A stretch of DNA of 64,000 nucleotides from Clostridia bacterium (lineage in GTDB: Bacteria; Bacillota; Clostridia; Oscillospirales; Acutalibacteraceae), in NCBI GenBank assembly GCA_017631795.1, contig JAGBSO010000035.1:23985-87984 (forward strand). The letters run 5' to 3'. The position numbers and the translations under genes are program-made. This document shows, piece after piece, positions 24,598 through 34,200 of this stretch (positions within the stretch are counted from its first letter, which is position 1; each line of letters begins with the position of its first letter). The notes below the pieces were generated by a model. That model did not search any database. It was not told the DNA's origin and saw only the letters and a program-made list of their open reading frames with translations.

Positions 24598-24627
24598 AAA
24601 ACCTCGTTCGTATGAGCGAGGTTTTTT
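24598..24627 (+). terminator. Intrinsic terminator after tRNA-Lys
   Basis: AAAACCTCGTTC pairs with GAGCGAGGTTTT (one wobble) around a GTAT loop, followed by a T run. Confidence 0.92.
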
Positions 24628-24672
24628 ATTTATTATATAATAAAATTATATTACATTTTATTGTCAAAAAGG

Positions 24673-24701
24673 TTGAAATTTATATTTTATTTTGATATAA
24701 T
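24673..24701 (+). promoter_or_regulatory. Sigma-A promoter for the SH3-domain gene
   Basis: TTGAAA, 17 bases, TATAAT, 44 bases before the start codon. Confidence 0.7.
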
Positions 24702-24745
24702 TTATACTAAGAAAGAATAGAAATTTTTTCATGGAGGTTAATCTC

Positions 24746-25234
24746 ATGGCAAAATCAAATAAAATGCAGGAAATAATGGATAATGCAGTAAAAATGCTTG
24801 CAGAGGTTGTAAAAAAAGTAAAGAAAATGGACAGACGTTTTCTCATAATGGCTGGTGTAGCTCTTGTTCTTGTTATTGTTATGCTTGCACTTATTATCGG
24901 CGGTGTAAAGGCAAATAAAAATGATGAAGAAACAACAACTGCACCCGTGTCTTCAAATATAACAGAAATCACAACAGATGCTGAGCCTGAAGCTGATGTT
25001 TATCTCAACGGTGCAGGAATGTACACTATAAACACAGGCACAACTCCCAATCTCAACATGCGTATTGCAGCTGACGGCGAATCATCAATTCTTACAAAAA
25101 TCCCCAACGGTACGCAGATTGAGGTTATGTTTGTTGATGACAGCGGTGTTGAAACTCCCGATGATTTCGGCTGGGGTTATGTTGAATATAACGGCCAGCG
25201 CGGATGGGTATCCATGAAGTATCTTGTGAAATAA
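24746..25234 (+). CDS. Membrane-anchored SH3-domain protein
   Basis: A 162-residue protein with a basic cytoplasmic start, one membrane helix at about 32-53, an Asp/Glu/Thr-rich linker, and a bacterial SH3 domain over the last 70 residues (LNMRIAADGESS, IPNGTQIEVMFVDD, WGYVEYNGQRGWVSMKYL). Such domains bind peptidoglycan peptides, so it probably sits on the outer membrane face touching the wall. The start follows GGAGGT; an in-frame ATG five codons earlier overlaps that site and was rejected. The neighbouring class A penicillin-binding protein fits a wall role. Confidence 0.8.
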   Translation: MAKSNKMQEIMDNAVKMLAEVVKKVKKMDRRFLIMAGVALVLVIVMLALIIGGVKANKNDEETTTAPVSSNITEITTDAEPEADVYLNGAGMYTINTGTTPNLNMRIAADGESSILTKIPNGTQIEVMFVDDSGVETPDDFGWGYVEYNGQRGWVSMKYLVK

Positions 25235-25333
25235 TATAACTGGATTTTTCAATCTTATAAACATTTTAAATTTCTTAATTTCTGCGGAATGTTTTTCTCG
25301 GCAGGATGCAGATATATCAAAACGGTCACCAAT

Positions 25334-25350
25334 ACGGCAAGGCCGTTTTT
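25334..25350 (+). promoter_or_regulatory. Small hairpin with T run before the penicillin-binding protein gene
   Basis: ACGGC and GCCGT pair around a 3-base loop, followed by TTTTTG, 20 bases before the next start codon. The right arm can instead pair with AACGG at 25320-25324. It could end the SH3 transcript or act as an attenuator; the evidence is weak. Confidence 0.3.
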
Positions 25351-25370
25351 GTTGTACAGGAGAGATATTG

Positions 25371-27806
25371 ATGGACGATATAAACAATAATGGTTCAATT
25401 GAAAAAAATAACAGTCGGAAGGTAGGCTCAAACAGCAGCAATCCTCAGCAATCTGCAACTTCTGCAGGCAATCCCGAGTCAGATATTCTCGGACTGAGAA
25501 ACAGACAGACAACTGTTTCTCAAAATACCTCTCCGTCGGATGTCAAGTCTGATGATGCAGATAAAAAAGACGACAAAAAGAAAAAGCCCAGACAGAAAAA
25601 AGATCATAAGCATCTCAGACGTTTCGGAATAATGCTGTGTTCGATTTTTCTTGTAGGTCTCATTTCGGTATCTTCTGTCGGTTTGTATGTGCTTAAATAT
25701 ATGGCTGATTTTGTCAATGGCGAAGTTGCTATTGATCTTGATCTGTATAAAGCAAATCAGAGTCAGACAACAATTCTTTATACACTTGATGAGAACAATA
25801 ACGAAGTTGAACTTATCAGACTTCATGGTGAGGAAAATCGTATCTGGGTTGATCTTGATGAAATTCCTCAGGATCTGCAGGATGCCTTCATTGCTCTGGA
25901 AGATGCAAAATTCCCCACACATTCAGGTGTCGACTGGAAAAGAACAATTGCTGTTGCAATTGTGCCTTCAAAGCGAGGCGAAGGCGGTTCCACAATAACA
26001 CAGCAGCTTATCAAGAATCTTACGGGTGAACGTGATGTAACTTACATCAGAAAATTCCGTGAAATTCAGAATGCGCTTAATCTTGAAAAGCATTATTCAA
26101 AAGAAACAATTCTTGAAGCATATCTTAATACTCTTTATCTTGATGCCGGTTGCTACGGTGTTCAGACTGCAGCAGAATATTATTTCGGTAAAGATGTTGA
26201 TGAACTGACACTTGCAGAATGTGCTTGTATTGCTGCAATTACACAGGCTCCCAGAGGAAACAGTCCTATTGTCAATCCTGAAGAGAATGAAATAAGACGT
26301 AATTATGCTCTCAAGTGTATGCTTAATGAAGAATACATCACACAGGAAGAGTACGAAGAAGCTCTGGCTTATGATTTCGTTTTTACAACAGACGAAGACT
26401 ATGTTCCTGATGAGGAAGATGAAAATACAGATGACGATATGATCAATGTCGATGAAGAAAACGTTGGTCAGACTCAGGAAAAAGACGAAGTTCAGAGTTA
26501 TTATGTTGACTATGTTATAGATAAAGTCATTGATGACTTTGTTGCAACAGGTGCTTATTCATATAACGAAGCATGGAGACTTGTATATTACGGCGGACTT
26601 AAGATTCATGTTGCCGTTGATCCTGAGATCCAGAGTGTAATTGAAGATATTTATTATAACAGAAAAGGTTTCCCGAAAGCTGTGAACTCCTATGGCGAAC
26701 AGGTTCAGTCCAGTATGGTTGTCATGGATTATACAGGCAGAGTTCTTGGTGTTGTTGGCCAGGCAGGCGAAAAACGTGAGGCAAGAAGCCTTAATATCGC
26801 AACTGATTCAAGACGTCAGCCCGGTTCTTCAATCAAGCCGCTGAGTGTTTATACACCTGCAATTGACAGCAATATGTATACATGGTCATATCCCAAAGTT
26901 CAGAATTACGGAATTATGGTAGATGGTGAAAGATGGCCTCTTAACTATGGCGGTGATCCCGGTGCTCCTGACCGATATGAAACACTTCAGCAGGCACTTG
27001 CACCGTCACACAACACAGTTCCTGCACAGCTTGTTCAGAAACTCGGTGTCAGCAGATGCTACAGCTGGCTTACAGATAAGTTCAAACTGACATCTCTTGA
27101 AGAAGAAGACAAAAACTATTCATCACTTGCAGTTGGCGGTATGCAGCACGGTGTTTACGGAATAGAAATGGCCGCAGCTTACACAACTTTCGGTAACGGC
27201 GGCGTCTATTACGAACCTTATTGCTACTATACAGTAACAAACAGCACAGGATCAAAAGTTTATCTTACACATAATGATTCAGGCGAGCAGATTATGGATC
27301 GCAGTACTGCAGATGTTATGAATAAGATGCTTCAGACAGTTGCAACAGCAGGTGACGGTACAGCAAGAGCATACAGAGTTTCAGGCTTTGATATGTTTGC
27401 AAAAACAGGTACAACTTCAAACGAAAAGGACCGTTGGTTCATCGGCGGAACACCTTATTATGTATGTTCTGTATGGATGGGCTATGCAAAACAGGCAGAA
27501 GAACTTGATTTTTCAACAAACTACTGTGGTGAACTTTATCAGACAGTAATGAACAAAATCCACGAGAATCTTCCTGCTAAAGATTTTGAATTCAGTGATG
27601 AGATCGTAAGAAAATCATACTGTGCACACTCAGGTCTTATCGCAGGTTCAGGTTGTACTGTAGGCGGCACAGGCTGGTATAAAACAGAAGCTGTTCCCTC
27701 AACATGTACATCATGTTACGGCGGCGGTGAAGATGCAGCAGAAGACACTCCCGAAGCTCCAGCAGACAGCCCCGCAGAAACTCCTGCAACACCTGAAGGA
27801 GAATAA
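25371..27806 (+). CDS. Class A penicillin-binding protein (PBP1A-like)
   Basis: Bifunctional peptidoglycan glycosyltransferase and transpeptidase of 811 residues. A basic, Ser/Gln-rich cytoplasmic start precedes a membrane helix near residues 82-105. The GT51 domain shows EDAKFPTHSGVDWKRT and GGSTITQQLIKNL near residues 180-215. The transpeptidase has SxxK in PGSSIKPLSVY, SxN in SHNT and KTGTTSN. An acidic insert (DEEDENTDDDM) lies between domains, and the C-terminus is a Cys-containing Ala/Pro/Glu-rich tail. Start: ATG after AGGAG; a TTG one codon earlier is less likely. ruvX follows by 3 bases. Confidence 0.93.
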   Translation: MDDINNNGSIEKNNSRKVGSNSSNPQQSATSAGNPESDILGLRNRQTTVSQNTSPSDVKSDDADKKDDKKKKPRQKKDHKHLRRFGIMLCSIFLVGLISVSSVGLYVLKYMADFVNGEVAIDLDLYKANQSQTTILYTLDENNNEVELIRLHGEENRIWVDLDEIPQDLQDAFIALEDAKFPTHSGVDWKRTIAVAIVPSKRGEGGSTITQQLIKNLTGERDVTYIRKFREIQNALNLEKHYSKETILEAYLNTLYLDAGCYGVQTAAEYYFGKDVDELTLAECACIAAITQAPRGNSPIVNPEENEIRRNYALKCMLNEEYITQEEYEEALAYDFVFTTDEDYVPDEEDENTDDDMINVDEENVGQTQEKDEVQSYYVDYVIDKVIDDFVATGAYSYNEAWRLVYYGGLKIHVAVDPEIQSVIEDIYYNRKGFPKAVNSYGEQVQSSMVVMDYTGRVLGVVGQAGEKREARSLNIATDSRRQPGSSIKPLSVYTPAIDSNMYTWSYPKVQNYGIMVDGERWPLNYGGDPGAPDRYETLQQALAPSHNTVPAQLVQKLGVSRCYSWLTDKFKLTSLEEEDKNYSSLAVGGMQHGVYGIEMAAAYTTFGNGGVYYEPYCYYTVTNSTGSKVYLTHNDSGEQIMDRSTADVMNKMLQTVATAGDGTARAYRVSGFDMFAKTGTTSNEKDRWFIGGTPYYVCSVWMGYAKQAEELDFSTNYCGELYQTVMNKIHENLPAKDFEFSDEIVRKSYCAHSGLIAGSGCTVGGTGWYKTEAVPSTCTSCYGGGEDAAEDTPEAPADSPAETPATPEGE

Positions 27807-27809
27807 CCG

Positions 27810-28226
27810 ATGATTATTATGTCAGTCGATTACGGTGATGTGCGTACAGGCGTTGCGGTGTGTGATAAAAATGAAATACTTGCTTCACCCGTAACTGTCA
27901 TCACTGAAAAAGATGCAGATGTTCTGATTGAAAAAATTATATGTCTTGCAAACGAGCGAAATGTTCAGATGTTTGTTGTCGGACTTCCTAAAAATATGGA
28001 TGGCTCCGAAGGTTTCAGAGCTCAGGCATGCAGAGAGTTTTCAGAAAAACTTTCAGAAAAATCAGGAATTCCTGCAGAACTTTATGACGAACGGCTTACA
28101 ACAGTATCTGCACACAATGCGTTGAATATGACCAACACAAGAGGAAAAAAACGCAAAGCAGTTGTTGATGCAGTATCAGCTGTTATGATTCTTGAAGATT
28201 ATATGGCAAGCAGAAAGCCCCGATAA
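27810..28226 (+). CDS. yqgF: YqgF/RuvX family RNase H-fold nuclease
   Basis: Putative pre-16S rRNA nuclease / Holliday-junction resolvase, 138 residues, cytoplasmic. SVDYGDVRTGVAVCD carries the first catalytic Asp, VVGLPKNMDGSEG is the central motif, DERLTT has the second acidic residues, and DAVSAVMILEDY the third. A GGAGAA site and the 3-base gap mean cotranscription with the penicillin-binding protein gene. A second ATG three codons in is possible. The stop codon lies in the loop of the following terminator. Confidence 0.9.
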   Translation: MIIMSVDYGDVRTGVAVCDKNEILASPVTVITEKDADVLIEKIICLANERNVQMFVVGLPKNMDGSEGFRAQACREFSEKLSEKSGIPAELYDERLTTVSAHNALNMTNTRGKKRKAVVDAVSAVMILEDYMASRKPR

Positions 28227-28236
28227 GGGGCTTTCT
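28214..28236 (+). terminator. Intrinsic terminator overlapping the yqgF stop
   Basis: AAAGCCCC and GGGGCTTT form an 8-base-pair stem with the loop GATAA, which contains the yqgF stop codon. A T-rich tail follows. Confidence 0.85.
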
Positions 28237-28249
28237 TTATTTTTATTGT

Positions 28250-31200
28250 TTAGTTTATTACAAACTCTCGTGTATTTCCGTCAATTGTGATTTTCACTTT
28301 GCTTCCTTCAAAACATTCGGGCAGACAAGGATTTGTTATTATAAGACCTCCTGTCTGTGTGATTCCGAGCATTTTTTCATAAACTGTTCTGTAAAACCAT
28401 CCTGCAGAGCCTGTATAAATACTCCATCCGCCTCTGCCTGTAATGTCTTTTCCTGAATAAATATCACCCGCAAGGTAATAGGGCTCAGTTTTATAGATCG
28501 CATGATCTTTTGTGGCAGGATTCAGCGTTTTAAGAATCTCATAACCTTTGTCACCGTTTCCCGACGAGAAATATGCATCTGCAAACCAGACTGCACCATG
28601 CGTGTATTGTCCTCCGTTTTCACGGATTCCCGCCGGATATCTGTTTACATAACCTGCTGTTTTACCGTCTGCTGTGAATGGCGGATAAAAGAGTTTTACC
28701 ATATCATTATCTTTGTCATAAAGGAGTCTTTCTGCGGTTGCAAGAGCAATTGAACACCTGTTTTTGTCAGGCATACCTGCAATTGCACTCCATACCTGAG
28801 GCAGCAGGTCAATTTCGCATTGACTGTCACCTGATTTTCCCATTGGTGTACCGTCATCATAAAAACAGCGAAGATATCTGTCATCTGCCCATGCATGTTC
28901 ATCAACTGAAAGCATAAGTCTGTCTGAAAGTTTTGTGAGCCTGTCTGCTGTAATTCTGTCTTTTGTCTGAAGAGCAGTGACGGTAAATTTTTTCGCCACA
29001 AAGCTTAGAAACATTGCAAGCCAGACACTTTCGCCCTTGTGTTCAATTCCCACAGCATTGAATGAATCGTTCCAGTCACCGCCTTTTATCAGCGGCAAAC
29101 CGTGTTTTCCGAATGAACAGGCGTGGAAAATCGCTCTCAGACAATGGTTATAAACCGACGCTTTTTTATTGCTGAGTGTGTATTCGCCATATCGTTCTTT
29201 TTCACCTTTTTCAAGCACAGGCGCATCAATGAATGGAATTGAAATATCAAGAATCGACGTGTCACCAGTCTTGGTGCAATATTCACTCACTGCAAGCGGC
29301 AACCACAGTAAATCATCGCTGTAATGCGTCCTGACACCCCGTAAAACACGTTTGTTGTTTATTATCAATTGATGAAACCAATGAAGCACATCGCCTTCAC
29401 AGAATTGCGCAGCAGCACAACGGATGATGTGGGTGCGCAGAATTTCGGGATGAGTCAGAATTACTGCCATAGCATCCTGTAACTGGTCACGGAAACCGAA
29501 AGCACCGCTGCACTGATAAAAGCCCGTCCTGCCGTTGATTCTGCCCGAAATTATCTGATTAAGAAGAAAATTATTGAAAATCAGATTCAGCTCTTTGTCG
29601 GGAGTTTCTATCTCTATTTTGTTCGTATTCACTTTTTTTGGCGGAATATAAGGCATATTTGCTGCCGCTTTTATATTCTGTGAATAGGAAAGATAAAATT
29701 TCACAGTTGTCTGGTTTTTTGACGGAAGAATTATCTTTCTTTCAGCAACAATACAGTCATTTTTCAGCTCATTCCGTTTTTCACCGCATAGAAAAGCTGT
29801 TTTATCTGTAAGAAAAACACATTTTTCGTCAGAAGAAATGCAAAGAAATCCACCGAAAACCGTGTTGAAGGGATTGTGAGCAAAGATTTTGTTATCCTTT
29901 ATCACAGTTTTTATAAAACGTGAACTCTTTTTATTATCTACCATGACAGGCTCTGTATAAAAATATAATGAAAATTGCTTTTCTGTATTGCTGTTGTTTA
30001 GAATTTCAATTTTTATCTCTTTGCACATGTTTTCGCCTCTGACAGACATTGTAGTCTGAAAAATCAGCTCATCGGCGGCAGAGAGATAACGTGCTGACCC
30101 GTTTTCAAAAACTGCGGTTGCCCCTTTTATGATGTCGTATCTTTTTTTGTCTGTTTCAAGCAGAAGCAATTCACCCGAGAGTCTTTCCCTTGTGTCATTG
30201 CTCCATGGTGTGAGTTTGTTTTCTCTTGAATTCATCGCCCATGAAAAACCTGAAGAAGAATCCGAAACGAGTGTGCCGAAATTTCTGTTTGCAATGATGT
30301 GACACCACGGAAGATAAGGCGTTTTTCCTGTTATATAGCCGTTTTCAGTAAATGAATTTTCCGTAATTTTTATTTTTTTACAGGGATGAATCGGAATCAT
30401 TCTGTTTGCTGAAGACGTCACTTCGTTATTTTTTTCGGGATAAACAGCAGTCGCACAGGCTGTGAGAAGCAAAAGGTCATTTTTTGTCAGATTATCAGTG
30501 TTTAAAATAAAGATTCCGCCTCTGTTTCCGATAATGTCAGACATCGTATCACCGCAAAGTTTCCTGATATTTTCCGTAAATGAATCAATATAACCCTCTG
30601 TGCTGTCTGTAATAAAAACTATCTCAGTAATTATTCCTGCAAGACGCAGTTTGCTGTAAAGTTTTATAAATGCTGAAGTTGCGGTTACATCATTTTTATC
30701 GGCAAAAACAAGGATAACAGGGTAGTCGCCCGAAACACCTGTTTTCCATAAATCATCCCGTGATAAAACATTTTCTTTCACAGCTTTCAGTGTTTCTGCA
30801 GAAAGACTCCTGCCGAAAAAACTTCGTTCAATCACTTTTTTTGCGTAAATTCCCGTTATACTTGTTTTGTCAAACAGTGACAATGCGCATTTTGATAAAG
30901 ACGGAAGAGAGTTTTTGCGTATTGATGCAATACGGTTTACACTTTCCTGAAAATCAGAAGCACCGCAGATAATCAGAGCTTTTGTTATAGTTTCCTTAGG
31001 TGCAAGAGTGAGTTTTGTTTTTATAAAAATGCACTTGTCTGCAGATTTGGATGAAAAATCAATTTCTTTTGAAAAAATTTCTGCAATGTCAGAATTTCTT
31101 GGTATAACGGCTTCACGGTCATCGCAGAATTCAAAATCTGTCTTGTCAGCAAATCCCACGGAAACATAAATCTGTTTTTCTTTGTTGTGCTGTTTTCGTG

Positions 31201-34200
31201 TCACAGATAAAAGATTTTCTTCATCATTTTTTCTGATATCAATAAAAAGTTTTGAAAAAGCAGGATGTGCAATCTGCCCGTTGATATTTTCCAGAATCGG
31301 CTCACAGTAAATCATCAGCTGAATCTGCTTTTTTTCCTTTGTTTTGTTTTTGATGGTGTAACGATGAATCTGTGCAGGTAAAAATGGATGGACACAGACC
31401 GATTCACTTATTGCAAAACTGTTATTGCTGTTTCTGAAAACAGAAGATGTTGAATCAAAAGAAGTGCTGTGATTCTGATTACTGATTATCGCACCTGAAA
31501 ATGAAAGAATTTTTTTATCATTTTTTATTGCAGCAAAAATTCCGTCAGGGAATGAGAATAGCGACTGTCTTTTTGCAAAAATGCAGGTGTTACCGTATAC
31601 GGAAATTGATTTTCCCGAGTCTGTTGTAAAAACACTCCATTCTCCGTTTGAAATTGTGTGGCTTTCATAGGAAAAAGGGGAGATTGATTTATATTCATCA
31701 TTGATTTTCTGCATTCTTTCAGGTCTTTTCAGAGCTGAAACATCATCAGTGTTTTTATAAACTTTCATGTCTGAGGGTATTCTTTCGTCAAGCAGACTTT
31801 TTCCGCCTGACATAAACGAATTTTTCATAAAACGCCGTTGCATGATATTGTCAAAAACCGCATTTGCAGCGGAAAGAAAACTCATCCCCACATGATGTGC
31901 CATGTAACTTCTGACGATAGAATAATTCTGTCCGTCGGTGCGTGACGGAGTGTAATCAACAGCCTCATAAAAACCGAATTTTCCGTACATTCCTATTTTT
32001 TTAAGTCTTTGAAGGTTGTTTATAGCAGAATGCGGGTCAAAAGGAATTGTCAGGAATGTGGAATAGGGTGAAATGACAGTTTCGTTTTCTGCTGCTGTTT
32101 TCATTGCAATGCTGCTGACACCGTGTGCTTTGTAACGATAATTCAGTAAAGGGTCAAAGGCATAATAACCGCTTTCTGAAATACCGTAAGGAATATTCCT
32201 GCTTTTTACACGTTTTTTCTGACAATGGATGCAGAATCTTAGTGCTTCATAACCGAGAGTATTTTTTTCGGACGGAATAAAAATCGCAGGCATGAAATAT
32301 TCAAACATCGTGCCTGACCAGGATACGGGCCCTGTGTATCTGCCGTTTGCAGAAAGCGGTCTTGCAAGAGTCTGCCAATGGCTGACAGGCACTTTTCCCG
32401 ATGCTGTTGCAAAATAACTTGTCATTCTCGCTTCACTCATCAGCAGGTCAAAAAGGCTGCTTGTCAGCTCATTTTTTTCCGTATCAAACCCGATACGGAA
32501 AAGTCTGCGCCGTTTGTCATATAAAAAATCAAGGTCGCATTCGTCGGTGATTCTGTTGCATATTTCAATTATTTCTCTGAGTTTCGGATTTTCATTTGCG
32601 TAGCTTTCAAGTCCTTCTGCAAGAGCTACGATGCAACACAGAAAATTCCCGCTGTCAACGGTTGAAATGAATTTCGGCTGCATTATTTCAAGAGTGCGTG
32701 TGTTGTACCAGTTGTAAAGATGACCTTTATATTTCTCCATTTTTCCGATAGTCTCAAATGATTTTGAAAGTTTTTCATAAAGCTCATCCGAATCTATAAA
32801 ATCGAAATCTCTTGCGGCAAGAAATGAACAAAGCATCATGCCGATATTTGTGGGCGATGTCCTGTCAGCTTCTCTGTAAACAGGAATTTCCTGAACATTG
32901 TCCGGAATCAGATAATTATTTTTTTTGTTGCAGTGAGTTTCGTAAAATCTCCACATGGAAGCACAGTAGGAGAGTAGTCTGTTTTTTTCGTTTTCTGAAA
33001 TTTTTGTTTCGTGTGAGATTTTTTTTCTGGCAGATAAAACAGAAAACGGCAGGTCAAGAATCAGCAATATTCCTGCAAATACCGAGACAGGATTGCCGTA
33101 AAAAACAAGAAAAATTCCCGCTATAACAGACGGTATTGATTTTTTCGCAAAAGAAACGGCAGTGCCCGAATTACTGTCAGCGGCAGTTGTCCATTGAAGC
33201 AGATGCTTTTTTGAAACAATCATCCTGAAAAGACTTCGTATAACAGCATCAGCACAGCATACAGCTTCAGTCACCATCATAACGACCGAAGTGAAAGCTT
33301 TTGCAAGACACGCAAGTGCATAGGGCATTGCATCTGAAAAATACAGCCTTGAAAACATTGAAATTCCGCCGTTTATAAGAGTTATAAAGCACGAAAAAAG
33401 ATGCGGCATTGCCATGGATGCAATCGCAGTTGCCGACAGAATGACAGATGCTGTATCAGGCAGAAAAACAGATGAAATCAGGCACAATGAAGCGATAACA
33501 GGTGTCAGAGCACGGCGGATGTTGTCTGCAAGCCAATATTTGCCGAGAACTGAAATGCTTCCGTAGGGGACAGAATTTTTTCTTTTGAAAATGAAAGGGA
33601 GATTCTGAATATCACCTCTTATCCATCTGTGAAGACGTCTGAAATACGCATTTTCATTTGGAGGAAAAGAATCTGTCAGCGTTATATCACCTGCAAATGC
33701 AGTCCTTAAAATGATCCCTTCAAGAATATCATGGCTGAGTATTCGTTGCTCAGGAAAACGGTCAGGCATAAGTGTGTTGAAAGTTTTAATGTCAATAAGT
33801 CCTTTGCCCGAAAAAATACTTTCGGAAAAAAGTTCCATATATTTTTCTCTGACAGAAGATGTGTATGCGGGAAGACCTCCGTTGCCTGCCATAACAGATG
33901 AATAATGCGTTTTGCATGCAGATTTCACATCCGTTTCAACTCTCGGTGAAATTATCCCGTATCCTTGTGTCACACGTTGTTCACTGACTGAAATGACAGG
34001 TCTGTTTACAGGATGTGCCGCAATTGCTACGAGTTCGCTCAAAGACCCGAGCGGCATGGAAGTGTCTGAATCAAGTGCCATGATATATTTTGCACCTGCG
34101 AGGTTTTCCTTGTTACCGCGAAGAATTGAAAAATCATTTCTGCCTTCTGTAATAAGCTTTGCAAGGGAGATTATCGCACCGCGTTTTCTTTCATATCCCG

